Below are positions 37,788 through 45,470 of a stretch of DNA of 64,000 bases, piece by piece. Origin of the DNA: Pontibacter sp. SGAir0037 (lineage in GTDB: Bacteria; Bacteroidota; Bacteroidia; Cytophagales; Hymenobacteraceae). Made by a program: the position numbers and the translations under genes. How positions within the stretch are numbered: the first letter of the stretch is position 1; every line of letters begins with the position of its first letter. The stretch covers positions 1,550,001-1,614,000 of the forward strand of contig NZ_CP028092.1 of assembly GCF_005491705.1 (NCBI RefSeq), given 5' to 3'. The notes beneath the pieces were generated by a model. It did not search any database, was not told the origin of the DNA, and was given only the letters and a program-made list of their open reading frames with translations.

Positions 37788-39374
37788 ATGCACCTCCATT
37801 TTCTCGGCCTGTACAGGTACAGGCTTTTATGGCTTTTAATCTTGTGTTTTAACATGGGCTGTGCCAGGAAAGGACTATACCATACGTCCCCACTGGCAGG
37901 GGACCCGCAGATGCTATTAACAGCAGATAGTGTCATTGTACAGGCTGGGAAACACTATAGGCGTAGTGGCTTTCACCGCTTGGTTTTTGGCAGGCACTAC
38001 CGGGAAGTTTGGTATGCTCCCGTTAAAGCCAGAGTACTACACCTGGATAAAGAAAAAGGCGGCCTGACTGTAGTAAAGCAAGGGGGCAGCATGCAAACTC
38101 TGAGCCTTACTTTAAACGACAGTGCGGGTGCAGCCTATGCCCTGCGCTCTGTCGATAAAGATCCTTCAGGCGGACTCTCTCCTTTTCTGCAGAAAACTTT
38201 TGCAGCGGATTTTCTACGCGATCAAACAGCCGCGCTGCACCCATATGCAGCCCTGGTGGTAGCTCCCCTGGCCGAAGCAGCCGGTATCATGCAACCTAGT
38301 CCTGCGCTGTATTACCTACCCAACGAGCAGGCAGTACCGGAGGAATTCAGAGCAGTAGCCGGCGACAAAGTATACCTGCTCGAGGAGAAAACCTCTCTTA
38401 AGAGCCTTAGGGCACAAGGCCTAAGCGATGCAAACGATCTGCTAAGCACTAAGAAAATGCTGAAAGAAAGGTATAAGCAGCAAGGACAGTATGTAGATGA
38501 AACAGCTTTTGCCAAAGCCCGCTTGTTCGACCTCTTCCTCAACGACCGCGACCGCCACGACGGGCAGTGGGAATGGGCAGCACGAAAGCAGAATGGACAC
38601 ACTGTTTATTTGCCGGTTCCGGAAGACAGAGATCAGGCTTTCTATAATTTCTCACAAGGCTTCATACCGGAAGTTTTTGGAGACTGGTTCAGATACCAGA
38701 AGTTTACTTCGTTTAAAGGCAACTACAAAAACTTGAAAGCTTTACTTGTGAAAAGCAAGTTTATGGACAACCGCTTGCTTTCAGGTGTTACAGAAACACA
38801 GTTTGATTCGCTGGCTAAAAGTATCCAGGCACAACTTACAGATGATGTTTTAAAGCATGCTGTCAGGAATTTACCTCCGCCTGTTTATGCTGTTTCCGGA
38901 GGAACGCTGCTCCAGAAACTGCAGCAGCGGAGAGACAAACTGCCAGAGCTGGCAAAGGCCTATTATCAGCTGCTCGCCAGAAAGGTAATAATAACAGGTA
39001 CAAACGAAGCTGAAATTTTTAAGATTACCCGCCTGGATGATCGAAATACCCTGGTTGAGGTATTCGGGAGCGATGGCCAGGAAAGAATGTATAGCAGGGT
39101 TTTTGAAACAGGGCAAACACAAGAGCTGGTTGTATACGGTTTATCAGGCAAAGACACATTTAAGGTGACAGGCCATGTAAAAAAAGGAATCAGACTAAGC
39201 ATTGTGGGAGGCACTCAAACAGAATCGTATACGGTGAATGCAAGCGTACGCGGGGCAAAGCGCTATACCGTTATTTACGATCAGCAAGGAAAAGCAGGCA
39301 AACTGAAAGCCCCTGATCTGAAAGTGGCCAGAACCAGAAAAGCAAAAGCTATGGCCTTCGACAGGAAACCATAG
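37788..39374 (+). CDS. putative lipoprotein with kinase-like domain (as in BamA-type proteins of Bacteroidota)
   Basis: This 528-residue protein has a hydrophobic start and a probable lipidation Cys at residue 25 (FNMGC, a weak lipobox). The middle (about 115-300) has YALRSVDKDPS with a conserved Lys, ALLVVAPLAEAAGI, RLFDLFLNDRDRHDGQWEW (D252/D254, H257) and PVPEDRDQAF (D280, D282). I recall this combination upstream of BamA-like barrels in Bacteroidota. The Lys, DRDRH and DRD positions resemble those of FAM20/HipA-like atypical kinases. No barrel follows; the last ~130 residues form a basic beta-rich tail. Activity is unproven. Confidence 0.7.
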   Translation: MHLHFLGLYRYRLLWLLILCFNMGCARKGLYHTSPLAGDPQMLLTADSVIVQAGKHYRRSGFHRLVFGRHYREVWYAPVKARVLHLDKEKGGLTVVKQGGSMQTLSLTLNDSAGAAYALRSVDKDPSGGLSPFLQKTFAADFLRDQTAALHPYAALVVAPLAEAAGIMQPSPALYYLPNEQAVPEEFRAVAGDKVYLLEEKTSLKSLRAQGLSDANDLLSTKKMLKERYKQQGQYVDETAFAKARLFDLFLNDRDRHDGQWEWAARKQNGHTVYLPVPEDRDQAFYNFSQGFIPEVFGDWFRYQKFTSFKGNYKNLKALLVKSKFMDNRLLSGVTETQFDSLAKSIQAQLTDDVLKHAVRNLPPPVYAVSGGTLLQKLQQRRDKLPELAKAYYQLLARKVIITGTNEAEIFKITRLDDRNTLVEVFGSDGQERMYSRVFETGQTQELVVYGLSGKDTFKVTGHVKKGIRLSIVGGTQTESYTVNASVRGAKRYTVIYDQQGKAGKLKAPDLKVARTRKAKAMAFDRKP

Positions 39375-39430
39375 CTTTTACTTTAATCCAAAACCTCAGA
39401 AAATAATTTGAAGCAGTAACACCTCAGAGA

Positions 39431-39679
39431 CTAGAGTATACCATGCTGCATCGCAAACTTTATCAGGCTAGCTGTATTGCGACAATTCGTTTTCTCCAGC
39501 AGATTCTGCCGATGCGTTTCAATGGTGCGTTTACTGTTAAACAATTTTTCAGCTATTTCGCCATTGGTATATCCTTCGGCAATAAGTTGCAGTACTTCCA
39601 ATTCCCGCTTCGAAAGTTCATGCGCAGGCTTGTTATTCGAAGACTCTGCTGTCGAGGCAACACTTTGCTTGCCATTCAT
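39431..39679 (-). pseudogene. C-terminal (LuxR/NarL-type HTH) part of a split response regulator
   Basis: This 82-residue frame has the LuxR helix-turn-helix LSKRELEVLQLIAEGYTNGEIAEKL, and SKRTIETHRQNLLEK. It is in the same reading frame as the receiver part upstream (39689-40099). Only a TAA at 39689-39691 and three codons (Leu-Asn-Ile) separate the two. It starts at an ATG at 39679. The likely cause is one substitution that made a stop in a full-length NarL-type regulator. It could also be translated separately by reinitiation. I call it a broken or split gene. Confidence 0.75.
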
Positions 39680-39688
39680 GATGTTCAG

Positions 39689-40099
39689 TTAAATACTGGG
39701 GCTGATATAGGTAATCCCTTTTGCTACCAGGTGTAAAGCAGAAGTCAGTTCATCTTTTCCTGCATCTTTTACCAAATAGCCGGTAGCACCGCTTTCTATC
39801 GCTTTAAAAGCATATCGCTCATTGTCGAGCATAGATAAGAACAGAATTTTTACCTCCGGAAACTGAGTGCGAAGATCGGCTGCTACTTCGAATCCGCTTC
39901 TGCCCGGCATGTTAATATCCAGCAAAACAACATCAGCTACTGTTCTGCTTAGTAAGCTTATCAGTTCATCGCCACTAGCTGCCTCTCCTACAATGGCTAT
40001 TGTTTTCTCCTCTTTAAGCATGGCACGAATGCCATCCCTGATAATTTTGTGATCATCTGATAAGATTACTTTAACCAAGTCGTTTTCAATTTGTTCCAT
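39689..40099 (-). pseudogene. N-terminal receiver domain of a split NarL-type response regulator
   Basis: This 136-residue receiver has DD at 15-16, phospho-acceptor D61 (VVLLDINMPG), Ser 89 (FLSM) and K111 (YLVKDA). It ends at ISPSI followed by TAA. Full-length NarL-type regulators continue here through a linker to the LuxR helix-turn-helix, which is present in the same frame just downstream. If translated alone, the receiver would be a stand-alone phosphoacceptor. It lies near the phytochrome and CheB-CheR kinase genes, about 3 kb away, but on no shared transcript. Confidence 0.75.
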
Positions 40100-40109
40100 A
40101 ACATTGTAA

Positions 40110-40142
40110 GGTATTTACATCTATACCTATATTACTAGGTAT
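40110..40142. promoter_or_regulatory. paired inverted and direct repeats upstream of the split response regulator
   Basis: ATACCTA (40123-40129) and TAGGTAT (40136-40142) form a 7-bp inverted repeat with a 6-nt spacer. GGTAT (40110-40114) also pairs with ATACC (40123-40127). AGGTATTT occurs twice as a direct repeat. The block sits 11-43 bp before the start codon, where an operator would be expected. It is a candidate only. Confidence 0.3.
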
Positions 40143-40498
40143 TTTGTTCCTTAAATTTTATAATTAAGACTAAATTTAATTACAACAAACCATAGTGCGA
40201 ATCTTTACCTACTATAAGTATACTAATTCGGTATTAAAACGGCTGAAATAAGTATTTCGACAACAAATTAACAGGAAGTGGTAGAGGCTTGTTTTTTGGA
40301 CACACCAAGGTTATAGTTAGTGCGCAAGTTCTGTTAAAAACCTGGCTGCAGTAACAGCAATGTAATTTGAAAAGAAACCAGTTAGACTTTTAAAAACTGC
40401 ATGCAAGCAATAATTACCGCTGCAGCATGTAGTCTTTAAATTTTAAAACTACAGATAAGCCGGTGCCTAAACGCTATAACATGGCCTACAGCAAAAAT

Positions 40499-40540
40499 AT
40501 AAGGGAGCTATAAAACCATAACGATTTTAAGCTCCCTTAT
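40499..40540. repeat. hairpin in the gene-free region
   Basis: ATAAGGGAGCT (40499-40509) pairs perfectly with AGCTCCCTTAT (40530-40540), and TAAAA/TTTTA extends the stem inward after a 1-nt bulge. It looks like a terminator stem without an adjacent gene and without a clear T tail, or part of an RNA. Confidence 0.5.
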
Positions 40541-41326
40541 CTCTGGCAAAAGAAATTCACTCTGGCACCCATTCAGAGTAAACTTCTAAAACCATTCATC
40601 AGCAATAGATCGAACAAACTTTAACTACAAATAAAACCTATGAACTATGCACCTTGAAAGATAATACCGATCCTGCTGATAATGATTTAACGGCATGCAC
40701 CACTAAATGTAGCAACCTGACTGATGTAATAGGTACTTATACAAGCAAAATACCTTTTTAAACCAACTTGCTCCGTAGTTAACAGCAGCTATTGTGATCA
40801 TAAATGGTATATTTAAATCATAATATATTATTTAAAAAAGCTGTTTTGCCAATTGTTATTCATTAACTAAATAATTACAACCTTTCAAGTAAGGGATTAG
40901 TATGGTATAAGTAAATTAAGTATTAAAGATTTAGAATGAATACTTCTTTCCGACATAGCTTCCTTACTCCACCTTGAGTTCAAATGCATGGAAGCGTTAA
41001 CCAGCACTATGGAGACTAAAGATGTTGAACATGCTTTAGGGGTCAGTCTGTATCCAGACTTTATGCTACTGAACACGTCCTGAAAACTTATAAACAGAAA
41101 GGCTCATACGTAGCACCCGGAAACATTTAAACAGACATCGATTTATATGCTGGATAAAAACGTAACCAGGTTTTTATCCAGCATTCCAACTGAAAAAAGC
41201 GTTCGGAATAATGTCTGTAACATCATATATATATTTATAATTGCGAGGGAAGCTTCAGCTCTAAACAGCTCTTTAGCAGCGGTTAGTGCCAGAAGTCAAG
41301 AAAGGTTGTTGAGAAAGGAAGACCAT

Positions 41327-42568
41327 ATGAAAACACTCTACCATAAAATAAATAGACGATTCAAAAAAATTGTACAACGTTTTGTACCACATAATACCCG
41401 GTACCGCCCAAGCGGAGTGTGCAAAATAAATGCAGAAGGTATTTTCAGCACCAACAGCAGCGAACTGATCGTTCACCCGGTTTATGAGAATGAACTCACA
41501 CGCCTGGATATACCGGATGCCCTGTTCGAAGCTTGTTCTGATTACTGGAAGCCGAAGCGGGAAGTGCTGACAGATTATATTATAGCCGAAATTCCTTCAG
41601 GCAGGGTTTATACAGACAATGAAAGCAGCGTTGCCATTGTGACCAAGTATAACCGGGTTGTAGAAAATGTATCACTCAGTCTTGTGGATGGAAAAGTAGT
41701 AGAGCCGAACCTGAACAATATTTTTGAGCAGCGTTATTTCTCCATCCCTAAGCGAGTAAAGGGGACTGTATTTACCCTGTTAACAGGTGGTGCCGGTTTA
41801 AATAATATCAGTCACTGGTTTTTGGATGTACTCCCACGCCTTCACCTGCTCAAAGAAAGCGGCCTGTACGATAGAGTAGATTATTTCCTGGTTCCAAGTC
41901 TCCGTTACGATTATCAGCGGGAAACGCTGGAATTACTTGGTATACCTGCCGAAAAAATTATTACCAGCGATACCTGTCCGCACCTGGCAGCAGACTGTAT
42001 TATTGCTTCTACAGCACCACGCGGCAATCATACGCTGGTTCCGGTATGGCTCTGCGATTTTATTCAGAATGCCTTTTCGAATGCCATACCCGAGGGTGAA
42101 CTGCCTGGTCTGTATCCTTCGCGGATTTACATCAGCCGGAAAGACTCTAAAATGCGCAACGTTATAAACGAAATACAGCTCGAAAAAGAATTAAAGGCGC
42201 AGGGTTTTGAAACCATCGTTTCCAGCCAGTTGTCCATCAAAGAGAAAATTAAAATTTTCTCGCAGGCTGAAGTAGTGGTTTCGGCAACTGGTGCCGGACT
42301 GATTAACATGCTTTTCTGTAAACCGGGTACCCGGCTTATCGAGATTTTCAACGAAGGATTTGTGATAGAACCCTTCTATGACATCGCTCCTAAAATTGGC
42401 CTCGATTACGATTACATTATTTGCGAGGGAATCAGGCCTATAACCAATGCTTCCCAAGGCCAGCGGGAAGATGTGCTGGTGGATATAGAACGCTTGCTGC
42501 AACTGCTTAAAAAAGATACAGCCAAAGATAAAAGACAGAGTGTAGTAGGTGCTGCCTATACAGATTAA
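41327..42568 (+). CDS. glycosyltransferase family 61 (DUF563) protein
   Basis: This 413-residue protein shows ISHWFLDVLPRLHLLKESGLYD, RIYISRKDSKMRNVINE, SQAEVVVSATGAGLINMLFC and KPGTRLIEIF, typical of GT61/DUF563 enzymes, which transfer sugars such as xylose or GlcNAc in glycoprotein or polysaccharide synthesis. The product here is unknown. I chose the ATG at 41327 because a purine-rich AAAGGAAGACC lies just before it and the frame upstream to 41147 lacks family character. No other glycan gene is near, so it is an orphan. It ends at a strong terminator. Confidence 0.88.
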   Translation: MKTLYHKINRRFKKIVQRFVPHNTRYRPSGVCKINAEGIFSTNSSELIVHPVYENELTRLDIPDALFEACSDYWKPKREVLTDYIIAEIPSGRVYTDNESSVAIVTKYNRVVENVSLSLVDGKVVEPNLNNIFEQRYFSIPKRVKGTVFTLLTGGAGLNNISHWFLDVLPRLHLLKESGLYDRVDYFLVPSLRYDYQRETLELLGIPAEKIITSDTCPHLAADCIIASTAPRGNHTLVPVWLCDFIQNAFSNAIPEGELPGLYPSRIYISRKDSKMRNVINEIQLEKELKAQGFETIVSSQLSIKEKIKIFSQAEVVVSATGAGLINMLFCKPGTRLIEIFNEGFVIEPFYDIAPKIGLDYDYIICEGIRPITNASQGQREDVLVDIERLLQLLKKDTAKDKRQSVVGAAYTD

Positions 42569-42580
42569 ATTTATAGATCT

Positions 42581-42624
42581 AAAAAAGTAAAGGCAGGTAC
42601 AGAAATACCTGCCTTTACTTTTTT
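42581..42624. terminator. bidirectional terminator after the GT61 gene
   Basis: A perfect 19-bp stem (42581-42599 and 42606-42624) has a 6-nt loop. A and T tracts form the outer part of the stem. It lies between the plus-strand GT61 gene and the minus-strand small gene ending at 42628. Confidence 0.9.
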
Positions 42625-42627
42625 TAT

Positions 42628-42846
42628 TTACTCCCCTCCTACTTTTTCCTGCTCAGGCAGTTCATTGTATCCTGTCATGTGTTCTTTCTTTGTAGATTCA
42701 TCCGGCATCTCCGCTGCATGTTCTCCTGCAGGCTTTTCTGTTTCGCTGCTGGCTTTAGCTTCTGAATTGCTTGTAGCCGTGTCTCCGCTTACTTTATTAC
42801 CTTCCTGCTGAATTTCTGCAGCAGTTTTATCTTTATTCGTTTCCAT
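42628..42846 (-). CDS. small acidic hydrophilic protein, unknown
   Basis: This 72-residue protein is rich in Glu, Lys, Ser, Thr and Ala and has no hydrophobic segment, so it is probably disordered and cytoplasmic. I recognise no domain. I keep it because its composition is even over the full length, it starts at an ATG, it ends at a strong terminator, and its strand has no competing gene. Small stress-type hydrophilic proteins look similar, but that is inference. Confidence 0.55.
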   Translation of the reverse strand: METNKDKTAAEIQQEGNKVSGDTATSNSEAKASSETEKPAGEHAAEMPDESTKKEHMTGYNELPEQEKVGGE

Positions 42847-43164
42847 AGTCTTTCAATATTAAGTTTACAGCCGGTCCATCACCTGTGTTGGCTCTCCTTA
42901 TTTAACTTTTACAGGATAATAATGTTTCATTCCACCTCCTGCATGCACGGTCTAGCATCTGGATCGGGAACTATAAACATGCCAAAAATGCTTTTATAAT
43001 ATATTTGGTTTAATCGCTTCCAACGAATGACAGAAATGGATGTATTACTGAACATATATGTTAAAACACTGTTTTTAGCAGCAACTGTACAGCCTTTCTA
43101 AAGATTTGTTTATTTTGCATTCGTTCTTTTTTAAAACCAGACTAACTAACCAATTAACACATCT
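42847..43164. other. divergent intergenic region before the M13 peptidase
   Basis: The 318-bp AT-rich spacer holds both promoters. TTTATTTTGC (43107-43116) resembles a relaxed -7 box (TAnTTTG), about 50 bp before the M13 start codon. I see no other structure. Confidence 0.35.
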
Positions 43165-45240
43165 ATGTCTAAAGCAAATTACAGCGATAATAAGCTTGCT
43201 GTAAAAAACAAGCTACGTCTTATCCTGTTCGGGGCTGCGGCACTTTGCTCTATCGAAGTTTCTGCTCAGAAAGCTCCAAACAAAGCTCCGTTCATTAACA
43301 AGGCCAACATGGACCTTAGTGTAAAGCCCGGAGATGACTTTTATACCTATGCCAATGGCACCTGGTTAAAAAACAATCAGGTTCCGGCTAAAGAAACGCG
43401 TTGGGGAAGCTTTAACGAGCTGCGCGACTTTAACATCAACGCTGTAAAAACCATCTTAAACGAATCCGCTGCAAAAACCAATGCTCCTGCAGGTTCTATC
43501 GAAAAGCGTGTAGGCGACTTTTACGCAGCTGCCATGGACAGTGCTGCCATCGATAAACTTGGCTATACCCCGATTAAGCCTGACCTGGAAAGAATCGCTG
43601 CTATCAAGGATCTAAACGGTGTGCTGAACGAGGTGGCTTTCCTCAGAACTTCTGGCGCTGCTTCTCCTATGTTCGGCTTCTACGTGGGGCAGGACCGCAA
43701 GAACGTGAACAACATGGTGCCGCAGATCAGCCAGGGCGGAACCACCTTGCCTGACCGTGATTATTACCTGAAAAATGATGCACGCTCTACACGCATCCAG
43801 GAAGCTTACAAAAACTATATTGTTAAGCTTTTCACTTTAACAGGTGTGCCTGAAGCTACAGCACAGAAAAATGCTGAGACCATCTTTAACCTGGAGAAAA
43901 ACCTGGCTGAAGCACAAATGAGCCGTGTAGAAATGCGCGACCCATATAAAACATACAATAAATTTGCCGTAGCTGATTTCAGCAAAACCACTTCAAACCT
44001 GGACTGGAAATCACTGATGGCCAAAATGAAAGTAACCGGTCAGGATACCGTACTGGTAAACTCTCCTGCTTTCTTTACAGCTCTAAACAGCCAGCTGACA
44101 ACCACGCCGGTGGAAGACTGGAAAACCTATCTGCAATGGAATGTACTGAAGTCTGCAGCGCCTTATCTCAGCTCTGATTTCGTAGATGCAAACTTTGTCT
44201 ATTCGCAGGTTTTATCAGGCCAGAAGGTGCAGACACCACGTTGGCAGCGCATGTCTTCGCTCACCGACAACACCATTGGTGAACTGCTTGGACAGCTTTA
44301 TGTGCAGAAACACTTTAAGCCTGAGGCAAAAGCCAGAATGGATGAGTTGATCAGCAACCTGATTAAAGCTTATGAGATCAGGATTAACAAGCTGGAGTGG
44401 ATGAGCGGCGAGACAAAAGAAAAAGCACTTGCCAAACTGCATGCTTTTACTCCAAAAGTTGGCTATCCGTCTAAATGGAAAACCTACGAAGGCTTAAACA
44501 TCAACCGTAATACTTTCTTCCAGAACATCCGAAATGCTGGTCAGTGGGGCTACAACGACATGATCAGCCAGTTAGGTAAGCCGGTTGACAGAACGAAGTG
44601 GGGTATGACACCTCCAACTGTTAATGCTTACTACAGCCCGGTGATGAACGAGATCGTATTCCCGGCGGGTATTCTGCAGTTCCCTTTCTTCGACCCGAAC
44701 GCGGATGATGCCGTTAACTATGGTGGTATCGGGGCTGTTATCGGCCACGAGATTTCTCACGGCTTCGACGACTCAGGTAGCCAGTACGACAAAGACGGTA
44801 CCCTGCGCAACTGGTGGACTGCCGAGGACTTAGCTAAGTTTAAAGCGAAAGCAAAAGAACTGGAGGAACAGTACAACAGCTATACTGTTCTGGATACGAT
44901 CCATGTAAACGGTAAATTAACTTTAGGCGAAAACATTGGTGACCTGGGTGGTTTAAGTGCTGCTTACGAAGCCTTTAAAATGACCAAGCAAGGTAAGTCT
45001 AAAAAGAAAATCGATGGTTTTACACCGGATCAGCGTTTCTTCTTATCGTGGGCACAGGTGTGGAGAGGCAATATATTGCCGGAAAGTGCAGCGCAGCAAA
45101 TCGTGACAGACCCACACTCACCCGGAGAATACAGAACAATCGGAGCTCCGGTAAACATGGATGCCTGGTACGAAGCATTTAATGTGAAGCCAGGTGATAA
45201 GCTTTACAAGAGTCCTGAAGAAAGAATCAGAATCTGGTAA
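43165..45240 (+). CDS. M13 family metallopeptidase (neprilysin/PepO-type)
   Basis: This 691-residue secreted zinc endopeptidase has an N-terminal signal (hydrophobic residues 18-33, ending SAQ). The zinc site is HEISH at 528-532 with the third ligand E589 in GENIGDLGG. Substrate-binding NAYY is at 487-490, and the C-terminus ends in RIRIW. Family members cleave short peptides in the periplasm or outside the cell. Length is normal. It stands alone before a terminator. Confidence 0.95.
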   Translation: MSKANYSDNKLAVKNKLRLILFGAAALCSIEVSAQKAPNKAPFINKANMDLSVKPGDDFYTYANGTWLKNNQVPAKETRWGSFNELRDFNINAVKTILNESAAKTNAPAGSIEKRVGDFYAAAMDSAAIDKLGYTPIKPDLERIAAIKDLNGVLNEVAFLRTSGAASPMFGFYVGQDRKNVNNMVPQISQGGTTLPDRDYYLKNDARSTRIQEAYKNYIVKLFTLTGVPEATAQKNAETIFNLEKNLAEAQMSRVEMRDPYKTYNKFAVADFSKTTSNLDWKSLMAKMKVTGQDTVLVNSPAFFTALNSQLTTTPVEDWKTYLQWNVLKSAAPYLSSDFVDANFVYSQVLSGQKVQTPRWQRMSSLTDNTIGELLGQLYVQKHFKPEAKARMDELISNLIKAYEIRINKLEWMSGETKEKALAKLHAFTPKVGYPSKWKTYEGLNINRNTFFQNIRNAGQWGYNDMISQLGKPVDRTKWGMTPPTVNAYYSPVMNEIVFPAGILQFPFFDPNADDAVNYGGIGAVIGHEISHGFDDSGSQYDKDGTLRNWWTAEDLAKFKAKAKELEEQYNSYTVLDTIHVNGKLTLGENIGDLGGLSAAYEAFKMTKQGKSKKKIDGFTPDQRFFLSWAQVWRGNILPESAAQQIVTDPHSPGEYRTIGAPVNMDAWYEAFNVKPGDKLYKSPEERIRIW

Positions 45241-45267
45241 GTATTCAGGAATAATACCATAAGCAGC

Positions 45268-45301
45268 AAAGCCGTTCCGACTTAAGTTGGGACGGCTTTT
45301 T
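45268..45301 (+). terminator. rho-independent terminator after the M13 peptidase
   Basis: An 11-bp stem with one G-T pair (AAAGCCGTTCC at 45268-45278 and GGGACGGCTTT at 45289-45299) is followed by a short T run. It lies 28 bp after the stop codon. Confidence 0.85.
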
Positions 45302-45470
45302 GCATTTAAGGCTGTTGTGTCTTCTGCTCATTAACAAACACGGCTGAAGAAATTGGATTATTTTTCAGCCTTTTTTGCTCCCTTAAAACCTCTTATACCT
45401 ATATATGCGTAGAAGTAGTATTCTTTTTTTTACTGCTACTTAACTACACCCATAACAGCATATTTCACCC

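Larger units (their letters stand above)
40100..41326. other. 1.2 kb gene-free region
   Basis: I see no credible gene here. Small frames such as 40988-41083 (31 residues) have no recognisable family. The in-frame stretch 41147-41326 upstream of the GT61 start also looks non-coding. The region holds a hairpin at 40499-40540 and direct and inverted repeats at 40110-40142 just upstream of the response-regulator start codon. It may be decayed sequence or hold an unrecognised RNA. Confidence 0.5.

Noticed and set aside
40988..41083. 31-residue frame in the gene-free region
   Set aside because: Too short, with no recognisable motif and no conserved neighbour.
41147..41326. 60-residue N-terminal extension of the GT61 protein
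   Set aside because: No family similarity; a purine-rich site precedes the ATG at 41327.
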